Translations under genes and position numbers: made by a program
In this document: positions 24,801 through 34,466 of the stretch, piece by piece
Numbering within the stretch: position 1 is the first letter of the stretch
How the letters are laid out: each line of letters begins with the position of its first letter
NCBI RefSeq assembly: GCF_013370205.1
Contig: NZ_JABWGV010000001.1
Location: forward strand, 806,001 to 870,000
Source of the DNA: Qipengyuania atrilutea
Lineage (GTDB): Bacteria > Pseudomonadota > Alphaproteobacteria > Sphingomonadales > Sphingomonadaceae
Direction of reading: 5' to 3'
DNA length: 64,000 bases
Notes under the pieces: generated by a model
Databases searched by the model: none
What the model was told of the DNA's origin: nothing
The model's input: the letters and a program-made list of their open reading frames with translations, nothing else

Positions 24801-25141
24801 AACAAGACGGTGCGCGGATTGATCAAGGTTCCCGTACATAGTCCGACCGATCCGTTGCCATTCCAGATAATCATCTGACCGATGCCGTTGACGCCATCGA
24901 TATCGAGACTTCCGTCGGGATTGTCTGTATTGGGATCGATATCGTCGCGGGTAATGATCGAGGGATCATACGGGTCGTCGCCAAGGTTCAATTCGATCGA
25001 AATCGTTTTCCCGTCGTAGGAGCCACTGCCCGGCGCGACGCTTACGTCATTGTCTTGCGCAGCCAAAGGCATAGCAGCAGCGAGTGCACCAAGCGAAGTT
25101 GCTGCGACGAGATTGCGGCGAAGTTGTATATAATCCAGCAT
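21863..25141 (-). CDS. Trypsin-like serine protease autotransporter
   Basis: A 1,092-residue type V secreted protein. A signal peptide (residues 1-28, ending PLAA-QD) leads into a trypsin-like S1 domain with an intact triad: His117 in LFAAHCVN, Asp185 in EADIALATL, Ser309 in AGGDSGGP. A beta-helix passenger region with repeated GxLxxxGxL strands follows (about 480-760). The C-terminal beta-barrel (about 820-1092) ends in aromatic Phe (VDLNIQF), as required for outer-membrane assembly. The gene is monocistronic, preceded by a 190-base AT-rich intergenic stretch, and converges with a predicted serine-protease inhibitor gene. Confidence 0.93.
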   Translation of the reverse strand: MLDYIQLRRNLVAATSLGALAAAMPLAAQDNDVSVAPGSGSYDGKTISIELNLGDDPYDPSIITRDDIDPNTDNPDGSLDIDGVNGIGQMIIWNGNGSVGLCTGTLINPRTVLFAAHCVNSRPEEAYGADTGGTPIGFGFEQNARPGAISWINNGFNTVESRSFYNSNYIWYDERSLEFGFLEADIALATLDTPAFDVPTWAMLFTPLDDQEHVTISGYGGAGTNALGNQGIDFRRRSAENFVSFLGSLDDYDEGLFGSRSGLEQNLYWTSFTDPEGIYDTTQLRLDFGVFGTDDVSLPREGTTAGGDSGGPLILDEKYDLDLVLGVLSGGGSIFGAAAFGDAYGSYSFYQPLHAFWQVIVANNPYVYATTKGENGQWTDPDHWVQAMDPNYYVALDGELINRLPDAPGAELSGEGAKYGQVCGIVLSPPFLQTGECQEFDQDPIVGASGDQYFVEGGPGTENFVPNNFSGDVQNRIKPRYYDVTLYEGITTLSDADVTIDRLTMEGGVLDITQDASLTTLGDWTQISGWTNVDGLLSTGEAFMLSGLLSGTGTFETPFLTSVAGIVAPGGADEIGTLTVDGNVILASGSALYIDASRSGADLFEVTGVLSLSDPDDPDAPGASVVFNKPIGGKAPKPRDGDEFVIATAAGGIQGTFGNIYSFQGVLRPDLTYTDTSVIAELRAGKFVEIIGKNNPTARAFAEALDTLRGKSYNSLYNLYGTIDLMDASSLTNMFNNLAPTVNEEADLLRYQQSSTLLGNVTDRLSMMGTASDGSLSITGSAAALAGAVEEQSASVRNGFSSLAPSRVQQLALPEGFSGFVSGGVIAAQNSNGATNDFNDRQQSRHFGMGIEHAVSDRLTVGVGYGYASGLTNAGLGNAESEMNQVSAYGSYRMSGGFYAGLAGNYQLAETETLRGAFDGSRQFDLAGDMSSERMSAVAETGVNLGVAKGLTLTPRAQVSYSRETVDGYTEAGGETALAIDSYAIEQVEARLGAKLAGSHDLGSGWQFVPQMQANYVHMLNGADQGMTVRFAAAPDVPILLPVGEGDTSWAELKGGLKVTRGLMSVGAGFETALGRNTLRADRAVVDLNIQF

Positions 25142-25331
25142 GAGCGTCCCCTTATCATCGGATTTGAAGGGTCAGCTCAACTTTCGAAAATAACGACTCG
25201 GCGACCCTGATAAGGATGGAACGTAACGGCCTGACGGCAGATGCAAACAGTTAATTCATATTTTATTAACTATTCTACTCCGCCGCCTTGCGAACTCATG
25301 CAATTTAAAATAGCGGTTCTTAACCTCTGTT

Positions 25332-27125
25332 TTAGTTTGCGGTTTGCTGCTCCGCGATCCAGCGGTCGATATGCGCTTCCAGCACGTCGAGTGGGACTGC
25401 GCCGTTCTCCAGCACGGCATCGTGGAAGTCGCGTAGCGAGAACTTCGCGCCCAGTGCCTCGGTCGCCCGTTCGCGCAATTCTCGTATTTTGAGCTCGCCG
25501 ATCTTGTAGGCCAGCGCCTGACCCGGCCAGGTGATGTAGCGGTTGACCTCGGCATCGATGTTGCCAGCGCTCAGCGCCGTGTTTTTGGTCATGAAATCGA
25601 CCGCTTGCTGCTTCGACCAGCCTTTCGCATGCATTCCCGTGTCGACCACGAGCCGGGTTGCGCGCCACATCTCGTAAGACAGGCGCCCCATCTGCTTGGC
25701 CGGCGTGTCGTACAGGCCCATCTCGATGCCGAGCCGCTCCGAATACAGGCCCCAGCCTTCGACAAAGGCGGTGAAGAATGTGCCGTTCTGCCGCAGCGGA
25801 TGCATGTCGAGTTCCTGCTGCAGTGCGATCTGCTGGTGGTGCCCCGGAACTGCCTCGTGCACGCCGAGCGCAGGCATTTCGTAAAGCGGGCGCTGGTCGA
25901 GGTCGGTCGTGTTGACGCGGTAGATCCCCGCCTGGCCGCTCGCGAGCGAACCCGGCTCGTAATAGGCTGTCGTATTTCCCGGCGCCTGCGCGGCCGGGAT
26001 CGGCAGGACCGTGTAAGGCTGGCGCGGCAGGGTGCCGAACAGCTTGGGCATCCAGCCGTCGATCTCTTTCGCGAGCGCGCCCGCATATTCCATCAATTCT
26101 TCGGACGACTTCGCGTAGTATTGCGGGTCGGTCCGAAGGTGCTCGATATAGGCTTCCCGCGTATCGTAGCCCGCTTCCTTCGCCACCTCTTCCATCTCCG
26201 CACGGATGCGGGCGACTTCAGACAGGCCGAGCCGGTGGATCTCGTCCGGCGTCATGTCGGTCGTGGTGAAGCTCGCGACCCGGTAGGCGTAATAATCGTC
26301 CCCGCCCGGTGTTTCCAGAATGCCCGGCGCGCCGGTCCGGCACTTCGGCGCGTATTCGTTTTCGTAGAAGTCCAGGAACTCGCGGTAGGCCGGGAAAACG
26401 CCGTCATTGAGCGCAGTCCGTGCGCGCGACTGCAAGGCGCTCCATTCGCTGTCCGATATGGTGGACGGCTTTTCCGCGAACGGCTGCCAGAATGCCGTCT
26501 CCTCAGGATCGTCGGCAATGTTCTTCGCGAGGTTTTCGGCAAAGCCTTCCATCGGGCCGCAGGGCTGCGTCAAACCGCGCGCCACGGCTTCGCGCGAACG
26601 GGCGATGCCTTGCGCGTTGTAGGCGCCGTAAGCTTCGAGCCGCCCTACGTAGCTTTCGTAGTCGGCAAGCGTGAAAAAGGGAGAGCGGTAGGGAAGCGAG
26701 GAAACCGACTGGAACCAGCCGCCGCGATTGGTGAACAGGATATAGCGCGACTGATCGAACGCCGCGCCCGCGATATCGTCTTCAAGGCTGCGCTTCAAAA
26801 TCGCGTAATCGACCCGCAGATTGTCCGTCAGCGCGCTTTCGTCGATCGCATCGAGGCGCTGCACGAACGCGCGTTTGTCGGCGATCTCCTGCTCGTATCC
26901 GGCGATGGACAGGTCGCCCAGCTTACCGTCCCCCCGCCGGTCGCCGACCGAAGTGGCGAGGTAGGGACTGTTATCGAGCGTCCACTGCCAGATTTCCTCG
27001 CGCAAGGCTTCATACCGGCTCGCCTCGGGCGAAACGGCTTCCTGCGACTGCGCGGCGGCGGGTCCGGATACGAGGATAGTGGAAGCGGCGGTGGACATGG
27101 CCAGCGCGGCGAGAATGGATTTCAA
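25332..27125 (-). CDS. DUF885 family exported peptidase-like protein
   Basis: A 597-residue periplasmic protein with a cleavable signal peptide (MKSILAALAMSTAAS, then GPAAAQSQ). The DUF885 family resembles zinc carboxypeptidases/oligopeptidases, and its metal motif HEAVPGHH is at residues 423-430, with a later conserved FVEGWGLYSE. The start is called at a TTG at 27125 because AGGAGAG lies 6 bases before it and translation from there yields a clean signal peptide. The upstream ATG at 27209 would add a non-hydrophobic 28-residue head. The TTG start leaves 68 bases to the divergent phosphatase gene. Confidence 0.88.
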   Translation of the reverse strand: MKSILAALAMSTAASTILVSGPAAAQSQEAVSPEASRYEALREEIWQWTLDNSPYLATSVGDRRGDGKLGDLSIAGYEQEIADKRAFVQRLDAIDESALTDNLRVDYAILKRSLEDDIAGAAFDQSRYILFTNRGGWFQSVSSLPYRSPFFTLADYESYVGRLEAYGAYNAQGIARSREAVARGLTQPCGPMEGFAENLAKNIADDPEETAFWQPFAEKPSTISDSEWSALQSRARTALNDGVFPAYREFLDFYENEYAPKCRTGAPGILETPGGDDYYAYRVASFTTTDMTPDEIHRLGLSEVARIRAEMEEVAKEAGYDTREAYIEHLRTDPQYYAKSSEELMEYAGALAKEIDGWMPKLFGTLPRQPYTVLPIPAAQAPGNTTAYYEPGSLASGQAGIYRVNTTDLDQRPLYEMPALGVHEAVPGHHQQIALQQELDMHPLRQNGTFFTAFVEGWGLYSERLGIEMGLYDTPAKQMGRLSYEMWRATRLVVDTGMHAKGWSKQQAVDFMTKNTALSAGNIDAEVNRYITWPGQALAYKIGELKIRELRERATEALGAKFSLRDFHDAVLENGAVPLDVLEAHIDRWIAEQQTAN

Positions 27126-27193
27126 GGGCTCTCTCCTGTCTGTTGCCGTATTCCCTATTGCGCCGCGGCGTCCCGGTCCAGTAGGCCCAGCCC

Positions 27194-27670
27194 ATGAGCC
27201 AAAAACCAAGCGTCCTGTTCGTCTGCCTCGGCAATATCTGCCGTTCGCCGCTAGCCGAAGCCGCCTTTCGTGCGCGCGCCGAGGAAGCGGGGCTCGACGT
27301 GGAGACGGACAGCGTCGGAACCGCCGGCTATCATATTGGCGAACCGCCCGATTTGCGCAGTATCGCGGAAGCCGCCAATCACGGTATTGACATATCGGGC
27401 TACCGAGGCCGGCAGTTGTCGGCAGACGACTACACGCGATTCACCCATATCCTGGCGCTCGATCACAGCAACCTCGCCGATATCAGAGAGCGCGCACCCG
27501 CGAACTCGACGGCGAAGATCGCTTTGCTGCTCGACCAGGTTCCCACCCGGAAGGGCTCGGCAGTCGACGATCCCTATCACGACGGCGCGGACATGTTCGC
27601 CTTGACGTGGAAACTCGTGGACGAAGCGGCGAAAGCGCTCGTCGCCGAATTGCGCGATGGCAGCGATTGA
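27194..27670 (+). CDS. Low-molecular-weight phosphatase (LMW-PTP family)
   Basis: A 158-residue cytoplasmic phosphatase. The P-loop VCLGNICRSPLAEA supplies the nucleophilic Cys and the CX5R-S signature. The general acid Asp is in VDDPYHDG near residue 125. It overlaps the following fructosamine-kinase gene by 14 bases. In several bacteria and plants an LMW-PTP paralogue paired with such kinases dephosphorylates ribulosamine 5-phosphates on protein, giving a deglycation pathway. The coupling here supports that role over a tyrosine-phosphatase or exopolysaccharide role. Confidence 0.93.
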   Translation: MSQKPSVLFVCLGNICRSPLAEAAFRARAEEAGLDVETDSVGTAGYHIGEPPDLRSIAEAANHGIDISGYRGRQLSADDYTRFTHILALDHSNLADIRERAPANSTAKIALLLDQVPTRKGSAVDDPYHDGADMFALTWKLVDEAAKALVAELRDGSD

Positions 27671-28460
27671 GGATCTTGCCAAGCGCCTGACCGGGCAGGC
27701 CGTTACTTCGGTAGAGCGCTTCGCGGGCGGCGACATCTCGGGCGCGAGCAAGGTCAAACTCGCAGACGGCACCATGATCGTCGCCAAGAGCGGGCCAGTG
27801 GTGGCCGAGGAAAGCCGGATGCTCGAAGCAATGCGCCGGGCCGGCGCACCGGTGCCGCGGGTACTAGCCTGCGAGAACGACGTGCTTTTAATCGACTACG
27901 TAACCGGCGCCGGCGCGCTGTCGGGCGATGCATGGATCTCGCTCGCGGAAGCGCTGACGAAGCTGCGCCAACCTACGCGCGCGCAATACGGCTGGAACGA
28001 AGACTATGCGCTGCGCCATGTAGCGGTAGAGAACGATCGCGCCGAGGATTGGCCGACATTCTGGGCGGAGCGGCGCCTTTTATGCCACGTCCCGCATCTT
28101 GAGAGCGCCCTCGCGCGCCGGATCGAAGCGCTGGCGAAGTCTCTGCCAGATCTCCTTCCCGCCTCGCCGCCGGCCGCACTGCTACATGGGGATCTGTGGG
28201 GCGGAAACATCCTCGTTAGCGGTAAGAACATCAGCCTGATCGACCCCAATGCCTACTACGGCGACCGGGAAGTCGATGCCGCGACGCTGACAGTGTTCGA
28301 TAGTCCGGCACAGGCCTTCTTCGACGCGCTCGATCTCGAACCGGGATGGGAGAAGCGCCAGCCGATCTACCGACTGTGGATCTGGCTCATCCACGTGCGC
28401 CTATTCGGGGGCGGATACGAAGGTTCGGCCATGCGCGACCTCGATACGCTCGGTTTCTAG
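27657..28460 (+). CDS. Fructosamine/ribulosamine 3-kinase family protein
   Basis: A 267-residue kinase of the FN3K family, which phosphorylates ketoamines at C3 so that they fall off protein amino groups. The kinase catalytic loop LLHGDLWGGNIL, the metal site LIDPNAYYGDREVD and the ATP lysine in MIVAKSG are present. It is tightly coupled to the LMW phosphatase gene. Its 3' end overlaps recG by 4 bases on the opposite strand. Bacterial homologues prefer ribulosamines and erythrulosamines (known), which are formed from pentose- and tetrose-phosphates. Confidence 0.92.
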   Translation: MAAIEDLAKRLTGQAVTSVERFAGGDISGASKVKLADGTMIVAKSGPVVAEESRMLEAMRRAGAPVPRVLACENDVLLIDYVTGAGALSGDAWISLAEALTKLRQPTRAQYGWNEDYALRHVAVENDRAEDWPTFWAERRLLCHVPHLESALARRIEALAKSLPDLLPASPPAALLHGDLWGGNILVSGKNISLIDPNAYYGDREVDAATLTVFDSPAQAFFDALDLEPGWEKRQPIYRLWIWLIHVRLFGGGYEGSAMRDLDTLGF

Positions 28461-30520
28461 CCGCCGCGCAGCAATTGCACGCCGTAGTCGCGTTCGAAGA
28501 GGTAGAGCAGTACCCGCGCCGCCTCGCCCCGCTCGCCGGTAAGGCCGCCGTCGCGTTCGATCAGCAGCCGTGCATCGTCATGTGCCTTCGGCAAAAGCCG
28601 CGTAATTTGCTCGAGGCTCGCGACATTGAACGCGTTGTCGCCCGACTGACGCGTGCCGAGCAGTTCGCCCCCGCCGCGCAGGCGCAGGTCTTCCTCGGCG
28701 AGACGGAAGCCGTCCTGCGTCTCGCGCATCAGCGCCAGCCTGTCGCGCGCAGTTTCGGACAGTTCATCCCCGCGCAATAGAAGGCAGACCGACTTCTCCG
28801 CTCCGCGCCCGACCCGTCCGCGGAGCTGATGCAGTTGTGCGAGGCCGAACCGCTCGGCCTGCTCGATCACCATCAGCGTTGCGTTCGGGACGTCCACGCC
28901 GACTTCGATGACCGTCGTCGCGACGAGCAGCTTCGCATCGCCGCGAACGAAGGCCTGCATGTTCGCGTCCTTAACTTCGGGCGCGAGCTGCCCGTGGACA
29001 AGCGCGACAGCCTCCCCGAACCGTTCCTTGAGCGTAGCGAAGCGCGCTTCGGCAGCGGCAATGTCTTCGGTGGCGTAATCGCTCTCGCGGACCATCGGAC
29101 AGACCCAATACGCCTGCTGCCCGGTCTGGAGGTGACGTGCGACCCCCTCAACGATCTCTTCCATCCGCCCGGTAGAGGCGACACGCGTATCGATTGCCTG
29201 CCTGCCCGGCGGCAGTTCGTCGAGCTTGCTGACATCGAGTTCGCCATACTGCGCCAGCGTCAGCGTACGCGGGATCGGCGTCGCGGTCATCGCCAGCGTA
29301 TGCGGCGCGCGCTTGCCCTTGCTCGCCAGCATCAGACGCTGCGCTACGCCGAAGCGGTGCTGCTCGTCGATTACGACCAGTGCCAGGTTCTTGTAGGCGA
29401 CGCTGTCCTGAAAGATCGCGTGCGTGCCGACGAGGATGTCGATGCTACCGTCCATCAGCCCCATTAGGGTGGACTCGCGCGCCCGGCCCTTGTCGCGCCC
29501 CGTAAGCAGCGCGATGTTGACTCCGGTCGGTGCCGCCATGCGCCGCAGCGTCTCGTAATGCTGGCGCGCCAAAATTTCCGTCGGCGCGAGCATCGCGCTC
29601 TGCGCTCCCGCTTCGGCCGCGATCAGCATGGCGGACAGGGCGACCACGGTTTTGCCCGCTCCGACATCGCCCTGCAGCAGGCGGAGCATCGGCGATTCCT
29701 GCGCCAGATCGCCTTCGATCTCGCCGATCGAGCGGGCCTGCGCTCCGGTCAGCGCGAAGGGCAGGTCGAGCTTGTCGCGCAGCCTGCCGTCGCCTTGCAG
29801 CGACAATCCATTTCGGCGCCGGTTGTCCGCCCGCACCAGCATCAGCGCGAGACCGTTCGCGAGAAGCTCGTCATAGGCCAGCCGGTCGCGGGCGCGCTCG
29901 TTCTCGCCCTTATGCGCCAGGACCAGCGCATCGCGCCAATCAGGCCAGCCTTCCTTTTCGAGCAGCCCGGGTTCGATCCACTCCGGCAGCTGCGGCGTAC
30001 GCGCCAGCGCCTGCTCCACGAGCCCGGCCACGCGCGGCTGCGTCAGTCCTTCCGAAAGAGCATAGACCGGCTCGCACAGCCGGCCGAGCGAGGCGTCGCT
30101 GCGCTCCAGAATGTGATCGGGGTGAACGATCTGCAGCATGTCGCCATAGCGGTCGACGCGGCCCGCGATCCAGCGCAGCTCGCCGACCGGAAGCTGCTTC
30201 TTCGCGGAATAGGACGCACGACCGAAGAACACGAGCGCGCAGACGTTACCGGTCGCGTCCTCTGCCAGCACCCGGTGAGGCCCCCGCCCCGTGCTCCCCA
30301 GATGCTGTGTCGGCGTGAGCGCAAGCACCACCTGCTCTCCGACTTCCGCTTCGTCGAGGTTCGAAATCGCCCGGCGCGTGACGAAGCGTTCGGGGAGGTG
30401 ATAAACGACATCGCGCAGCCGCGTCAGCCCGAGCCGGTCGAGCGGCTTCTTCAGCTTCGGTCCGACCCCGTCCAGCGTATCCGTTTCGGCGAACAGGGGA
30501 TTGAGAATGTCGGGGCGCAT
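28457..30520 (-). CDS. recG: ATP-dependent DNA helicase RecG
   Basis: A 687-residue branched-DNA helicase that remodels stalled forks. An N-terminal wedge/OB domain (FGRASYSAKKQLPVGE region) precedes the SF2 helicase motor, with Walker A GDVGAGKTVVA, the DEQH box [22 protein letters not shown], and motif [15 protein letters not shown]. The start at 30520 has GAGG upstream and matches the usual MRPDILNPLF-type opening. It diverges from sdhE, the standard arrangement with mfd downstream. Confidence 0.95.
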   Translation of the reverse strand: MRPDILNPLFAETDTLDGVGPKLKKPLDRLGLTRLRDVVYHLPERFVTRRAISNLDEAEVGEQVVLALTPTQHLGSTGRGPHRVLAEDATGNVCALVFFGRASYSAKKQLPVGELRWIAGRVDRYGDMLQIVHPDHILERSDASLGRLCEPVYALSEGLTQPRVAGLVEQALARTPQLPEWIEPGLLEKEGWPDWRDALVLAHKGENERARDRLAYDELLANGLALMLVRADNRRRNGLSLQGDGRLRDKLDLPFALTGAQARSIGEIEGDLAQESPMLRLLQGDVGAGKTVVALSAMLIAAEAGAQSAMLAPTEILARQHYETLRRMAAPTGVNIALLTGRDKGRARESTLMGLMDGSIDILVGTHAIFQDSVAYKNLALVVIDEQHRFGVAQRLMLASKGKRAPHTLAMTATPIPRTLTLAQYGELDVSKLDELPPGRQAIDTRVASTGRMEEIVEGVARHLQTGQQAYWVCPMVRESDYATEDIAAAEARFATLKERFGEAVALVHGQLAPEVKDANMQAFVRGDAKLLVATTVIEVGVDVPNATLMVIEQAERFGLAQLHQLRGRVGRGAEKSVCLLLRGDELSETARDRLALMRETQDGFRLAEEDLRLRGGGELLGTRQSGDNAFNVASLEQITRLLPKAHDDARLLIERDGGLTGERGEAARVLLYLFERDYGVQLLRGG

Positions 30521-30578
30521 GACCCCGCCTCTATACCGTCTTGCGCGTACATGGCGAGTGCCGTACCGGCCTCTTTCC

Positions 30579-30896
30579 ATGGAAGCAGAACCGACTATCG
30601 AAGCGCGCCGCGCCCGCGCCAAATTCCGCGCATGGCACCGCGGAACGCGCGAGGCGGATTACATGATCGGCGGATTCTTCGACCGCTACGCAAGCGAGTG
30701 GTCGGAAAGCGAACTCGCATGGTTCGAAGCCTTGCTCGAAGAAGACGATGTCGACGTCATGGCCTGGGCGCTGAAGACCGCACCGGTCCCGCCTGCCCTG
30801 GATGGCGAGCAGATCGCGCTTATGCAACGCCTCGATTACGTCACGATCGGGCCTGCCGCCAGCAATCGAGCTGCAGGCGAAGCTGCCTCGAAATAG
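30579..30896 (+). CDS. sdhE: Succinate dehydrogenase assembly factor 2 (SdhE)
   Basis: A 105-residue flavinylation factor that promotes covalent FAD attachment to SdhA. The family RGxxE motif is visible as WHRGTREADYMIGGFFDRY, followed by the acidic helix ALLEEDDVDVMAWAL. It lies 58 bases from divergent recG and 52 bases before mfd. This small gene is often missed when a longer upstream start is used. Confidence 0.92.
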   Translation: MEAEPTIEARRARAKFRAWHRGTREADYMIGGFFDRYASEWSESELAWFEALLEEDDVDVMAWALKTAPVPPALDGEQIALMQRLDYVTIGPAASNRAAGEAASK

Positions 30897-30948
30897 GATT
30901 TATCGCCGGCAGGAAACCGTCCGGCGGATCAAACGCTGTTAGGGACTG

Positions 30949-33900
30949 ATGCCGGATTTCTCCAAGATACTGTCCGCACGCAAGCCGCTGACCCTCGCCC
31001 GCGTGGTGAAGGGTTCGCAGCCGCTCGTCATGGCCGATCTCGCCCGGGCTGCAAAGGGCCGTGCCGTATTCATCGCGCCGGACGAAGCAGCGATGCGCAG
31101 CGTCGCGGATGCCGCGCAGTATTTCGCGCCCGAACTCGAGATCGTCGAGTTTCCGGCATGGGACTGCCTTCCCTACGACCGCGCAAGCCCTGCCCTGTCG
31201 ATCAGCGCGCGGCGGCTGTCGGCCCTGCACCGGCTGCAGGTCGGAAAATCGGGCGCGCAGTTGCTCGTCACGACGGTCAACGCCGTTCTCCAGCGCGTGC
31301 TCACGCCCTTCCGCATTCGCGAAAGCGTGCGCGAGTTCAAGCCGGGCATCGAGATCGGGCGCGAAAGCCTCGCCGCCCTGCTCCAGCGGCAAGGTTATTC
31401 GCGCAGCGACACGGTAATCGACGCCGGCGAATACGCGATCCGCGGTTCGATCGTCGATATCTTCCCAAGCGGCCTGGAGGAGGGACTGCGGCTCGACTTC
31501 TTCGGCGACGAGCTCGAAAGCCTGCGCACCTTCGATCCTGCGACGCAGATGAGCACCGGCATCCGCAAGTCGCATCTGCTGCTGCCGGCCAGCGAAGCGC
31601 TGCTCGACGACGACAGCATCAAGCGGTTCCGCAGCCGCTACCGCGAGAAATTCGGCGCGAACGCCACCCAAGACCCGCTCTATCAGGCGGTCAGCGAAGG
31701 CCGCCGCCAAGCCGGAATGGAGCACTGGCTCCCGCTGTTCGAAGACAAGATGGCGACGCTGTTCGACTACCTCGGCGACGGCGATGTTACGGTCATCGAT
31801 CAGGCCGCAATCCAGGTGGGCCGCGACCGGCTGTCGGACATTGCCGACTTCCGCGCCGCACGGACCGATACCGCGAGCCAGTCGGCGGGCAGCTACCGCC
31901 CCCTCCCCAAGGACGCGCTGTATTTTTCTGAAGACGAATACAACGAGGCGCTAACGGACGTCCCGATCCACCGTAGCGTCATCTTCGACCAGCCGGACAG
32001 CGAAGGGTCGCTCGATTTCGGCTTCTCTTCCGCGCGCGACTTTGCGCCCGAACGCGGCCGCGGCGAGAATGTCTACGAAGCAGCGGCCGCGCACCTTCAG
32101 AGCGTCGCCAAGTCGAGCAAGCGCCCTCTCTTCGCCGCCTATTCGAAAGGCAGCCGGGCGCGGATCGCCTCGATCCTGTCCGAGGCGGGCCTCAAAACGG
32201 TCACCGCAGAAAGCTGGCAGGAAGGACTCGGCGCGTCCAAGAACGGGCAGACCGCCGTGCTGGTGGTGCCGCTCGACACCGGCTTCGCCAACGACGAACT
32301 CGAACTGCTGACCGAGCAGGACGTGCTCGGCGACCGGCTCGTCCGCCGCCAGAAACGCAAGAAGAGCGCCGACGCTTTCCTCGCCGAACTTAGCGCGCTC
32401 GCGACCGGCGATCTCGTTGTCCATACCGATCACGGCATCGGGAAATACCTAGGCCTCGAACCGATCAAGACCGGCAAGAGCGAGCACGACTGCGTAATGC
32501 TGGAATACGCAGGCGGCGACAAACTCTACATTCCGGTCGAGAACATCGACGTCCTGTCGCGCTACGGCAGCAGTGAGGAAGCCGTGCGGCTCGACCGGCT
32601 GGGCGGCGAGGCATGGCAGCGCCGCCGCGCGCAACTCAAGGAACGCATTCAGGCGATCGCGGGCGAACTCATGCAGACCGCGGCCGCACGCGCCTTGCGC
32701 AAGGCCCCCGCCCTCGAAGCCGAGGAAGGCCCCTACAATCAGTTCGTGGACCGCTTCCCCTGGGCCGAAACCGACGATCAGGACCGCGCCATCGCCGACG
32801 TGCTGCGGGACCTCGAAAGCGGTAATCCGATGGACCGCCTCGTGTGCGGCGACGTCGGCTTCGGCAAGACCGAAGTAGCGCTGCGCGCCGCATTCGTCGC
32901 GGCCATGAACGGCAAGCAGGTCGCGGTCATCGCGCCGACCACGCTGCTCGCGCGGCAGCACTACACCAATTTCAGCGAACGCTTCGCTGGCTTTCCGCTC
33001 AAGGTAGGGCGGCTCTCGCGGCTGGTCCCGTCGAAGGAGATGAAGGAAACGCGCGAGGCACTTACCAGCGGCGACATGGACATCGTCATCGGCACGCACG
33101 CGATCCTGTCCAAATCGACCCAGTTCAAGGATCTCGGCCTCGTGATCGTCGACGAGGAACAGCGCTTCGGCGTCACCCACAAGGAGAAGCTGAAGCAATT
33201 GCGCGCCGACGTTCACATGCTCACGCTGACCGCGACGCCCATCCCGCGCACGTTGCAGATGGCGATGACCGGCCTGCGTGAACTCTCCACCATCCAGACG
33301 CCGCCGGTCGACCGGCTTGCTGTGCGCACCTACGTCAGCGAGTGGGACGACATGGTGATCCGCGAAGCGCTGCTGCGCGAGCATCATCGCGGCGGACAGA
33401 GCTTCATAGTGGTGCCGCGCATCGCGGACATGGAAGAGCTGGAGGAATGGCTGAAGGAGAACGTGCCCGAGGTTAAGTTCGTGACGGCGCACGGACAAAT
33501 GGGCGCGTCCGAAGTCGAAGAGCGCATGGGCGCCTTCTACGAGCGCAAGTTCGATGTTCTTCTGTCCACGACAATCGTCGAAAGCGGACTCGATATTCCG
33601 AGTGCGAACACGATCATCATCCACCGCGCCGACCGCTTCGGTCTCGCCCAGCTTTACCAGCTTCGCGGCCGGGTCGGGCGGAGCAAGCTGCGCGCCTACG
33701 CCTACCTCACCTACCCCGCCGACACGGCGCTGTCCGAAGTCGCTGAAAAGCGCCTCAAAGTGCTGAGCGATCTCGATACGCTCGGCGCTGGCTTCCAGCT
33801 CGCCAGCCACGATCTCGACATTCGCGGGGCAGGCAACCTCCTCGGCGACGAGCAGTCGGGCCACATCCGCGAAGTCGGTTTCGAACTCTACCAGTCGATG

Positions 33901-34440
33901 CTGGAGGACGCGATCCTCGCAGCCAAGGCCGGCAATGCCGGCCTCGAAAAGGACCGCAGCAATCTCAGCCCGCAGATTACCGTCGACGCGCCGATCATGA
34001 TCCCCGAGGACTACGTCCCGGACTTGGCAGTGCGAATGGCGCTGTACCGGCGGCTCAACGATGCGTCGAGCAAGTCGGAGATCGAGGCGCTCGCAGCGGA
34101 AATCATCGACAGGTTCGGCCCCCTGCCCGATGCGACCTCGAACCTAGTGAGGCTGATCGAGATCAAGCACCAGGCGATCGAGGCAAACATCGCCAAGATC
34201 GATGTCGGCAATGCCGGAACGCTGGTCACTTTCCACGAAGACAATTTCCCCGACGGACCCGGCCTCATTGCCTATGTCGACCGGCTAAAGGGTACCGCCA
34301 AGCTGCGGCCCGACATGAAGCTGGTGATCAGCCGCGCCTGGAACGATCCGCAATCGCGTCTGAACGGCCTGTTCCAGTTGACCAAGGGATTGAGCCGCAT
34401 CGCGCGCAAGGCTGACAAGGAAGAGAAAGCTGCGGCCTGA
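30949..34440 (+). CDS. mfd: Transcription-repair coupling factor Mfd
   Basis: A 1,163-residue translocase that removes RNA polymerase stalled at lesions and recruits UvrA. Order: UvrB-homology region ([13 protein letters not shown]), CarD-like polymerase-interacting domain ([17 protein letters not shown], about 490-560), RecG-like SF2 motor with [42 protein letters not shown] (TRG motif) and QLRGRVGRS, then the C-terminal TRCF domain. Length and all motifs are standard. Confidence 0.97.
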   Translation: MPDFSKILSARKPLTLARVVKGSQPLVMADLARAAKGRAVFIAPDEAAMRSVADAAQYFAPELEIVEFPAWDCLPYDRASPALSISARRLSALHRLQVGKSGAQLLVTTVNAVLQRVLTPFRIRESVREFKPGIEIGRESLAALLQRQGYSRSDTVIDAGEYAIRGSIVDIFPSGLEEGLRLDFFGDELESLRTFDPATQMSTGIRKSHLLLPASEALLDDDSIKRFRSRYREKFGANATQDPLYQAVSEGRRQAGMEHWLPLFEDKMATLFDYLGDGDVTVIDQAAIQVGRDRLSDIADFRAARTDTASQSAGSYRPLPKDALYFSEDEYNEALTDVPIHRSVIFDQPDSEGSLDFGFSSARDFAPERGRGENVYEAAAAHLQSVAKSSKRPLFAAYSKGSRARIASILSEAGLKTVTAESWQEGLGASKNGQTAVLVVPLDTGFANDELELLTEQDVLGDRLVRRQKRKKSADAFLAELSALATGDLVVHTDHGIGKYLGLEPIKTGKSEHDCVMLEYAGGDKLYIPVENIDVLSRYGSSEEAVRLDRLGGEAWQRRRAQLKERIQAIAGELMQTAAARALRKAPALEAEEGPYNQFVDRFPWAETDDQDRAIADVLRDLESGNPMDRLVCGDVGFGKTEVALRAAFVAAMNGKQVAVIAPTTLLARQHYTNFSERFAGFPLKVGRLSRLVPSKEMKETREALTSGDMDIVIGTHAILSKSTQFKDLGLVIVDEEQRFGVTHKEKLKQLRADVHMLTLTATPIPRTLQMAMTGLRELSTIQTPPVDRLAVRTYVSEWDDMVIREALLREHHRGGQSFIVVPRIADMEELEEWLKENVPEVKFVTAHGQMGASEVEERMGAFYERKFDVLLSTTIVESGLDIPSANTIIIHRADRFGLAQLYQLRGRVGRSKLRAYAYLTYPADTALSEVAEKRLKVLSDLDTLGAGFQLASHDLDIRGAGNLLGDEQSGHIREVGFELYQSMLEDAILAAKAGNAGLEKDRSNLSPQITVDAPIMIPEDYVPDLAVRMALYRRLNDASSKSEIEALAAEIIDRFGPLPDATSNLVRLIEIKHQAIEANIAKIDVGNAGTLVTFHEDNFPDGPGLIAYVDRLKGTAKLRPDMKLVISRAWNDPQSRLNGLFQLTKGLSRIARKADKEEKAAA

Positions 34441-34466
34441 TCGCTCGCCGCTGCTTGGCGGTAAGC

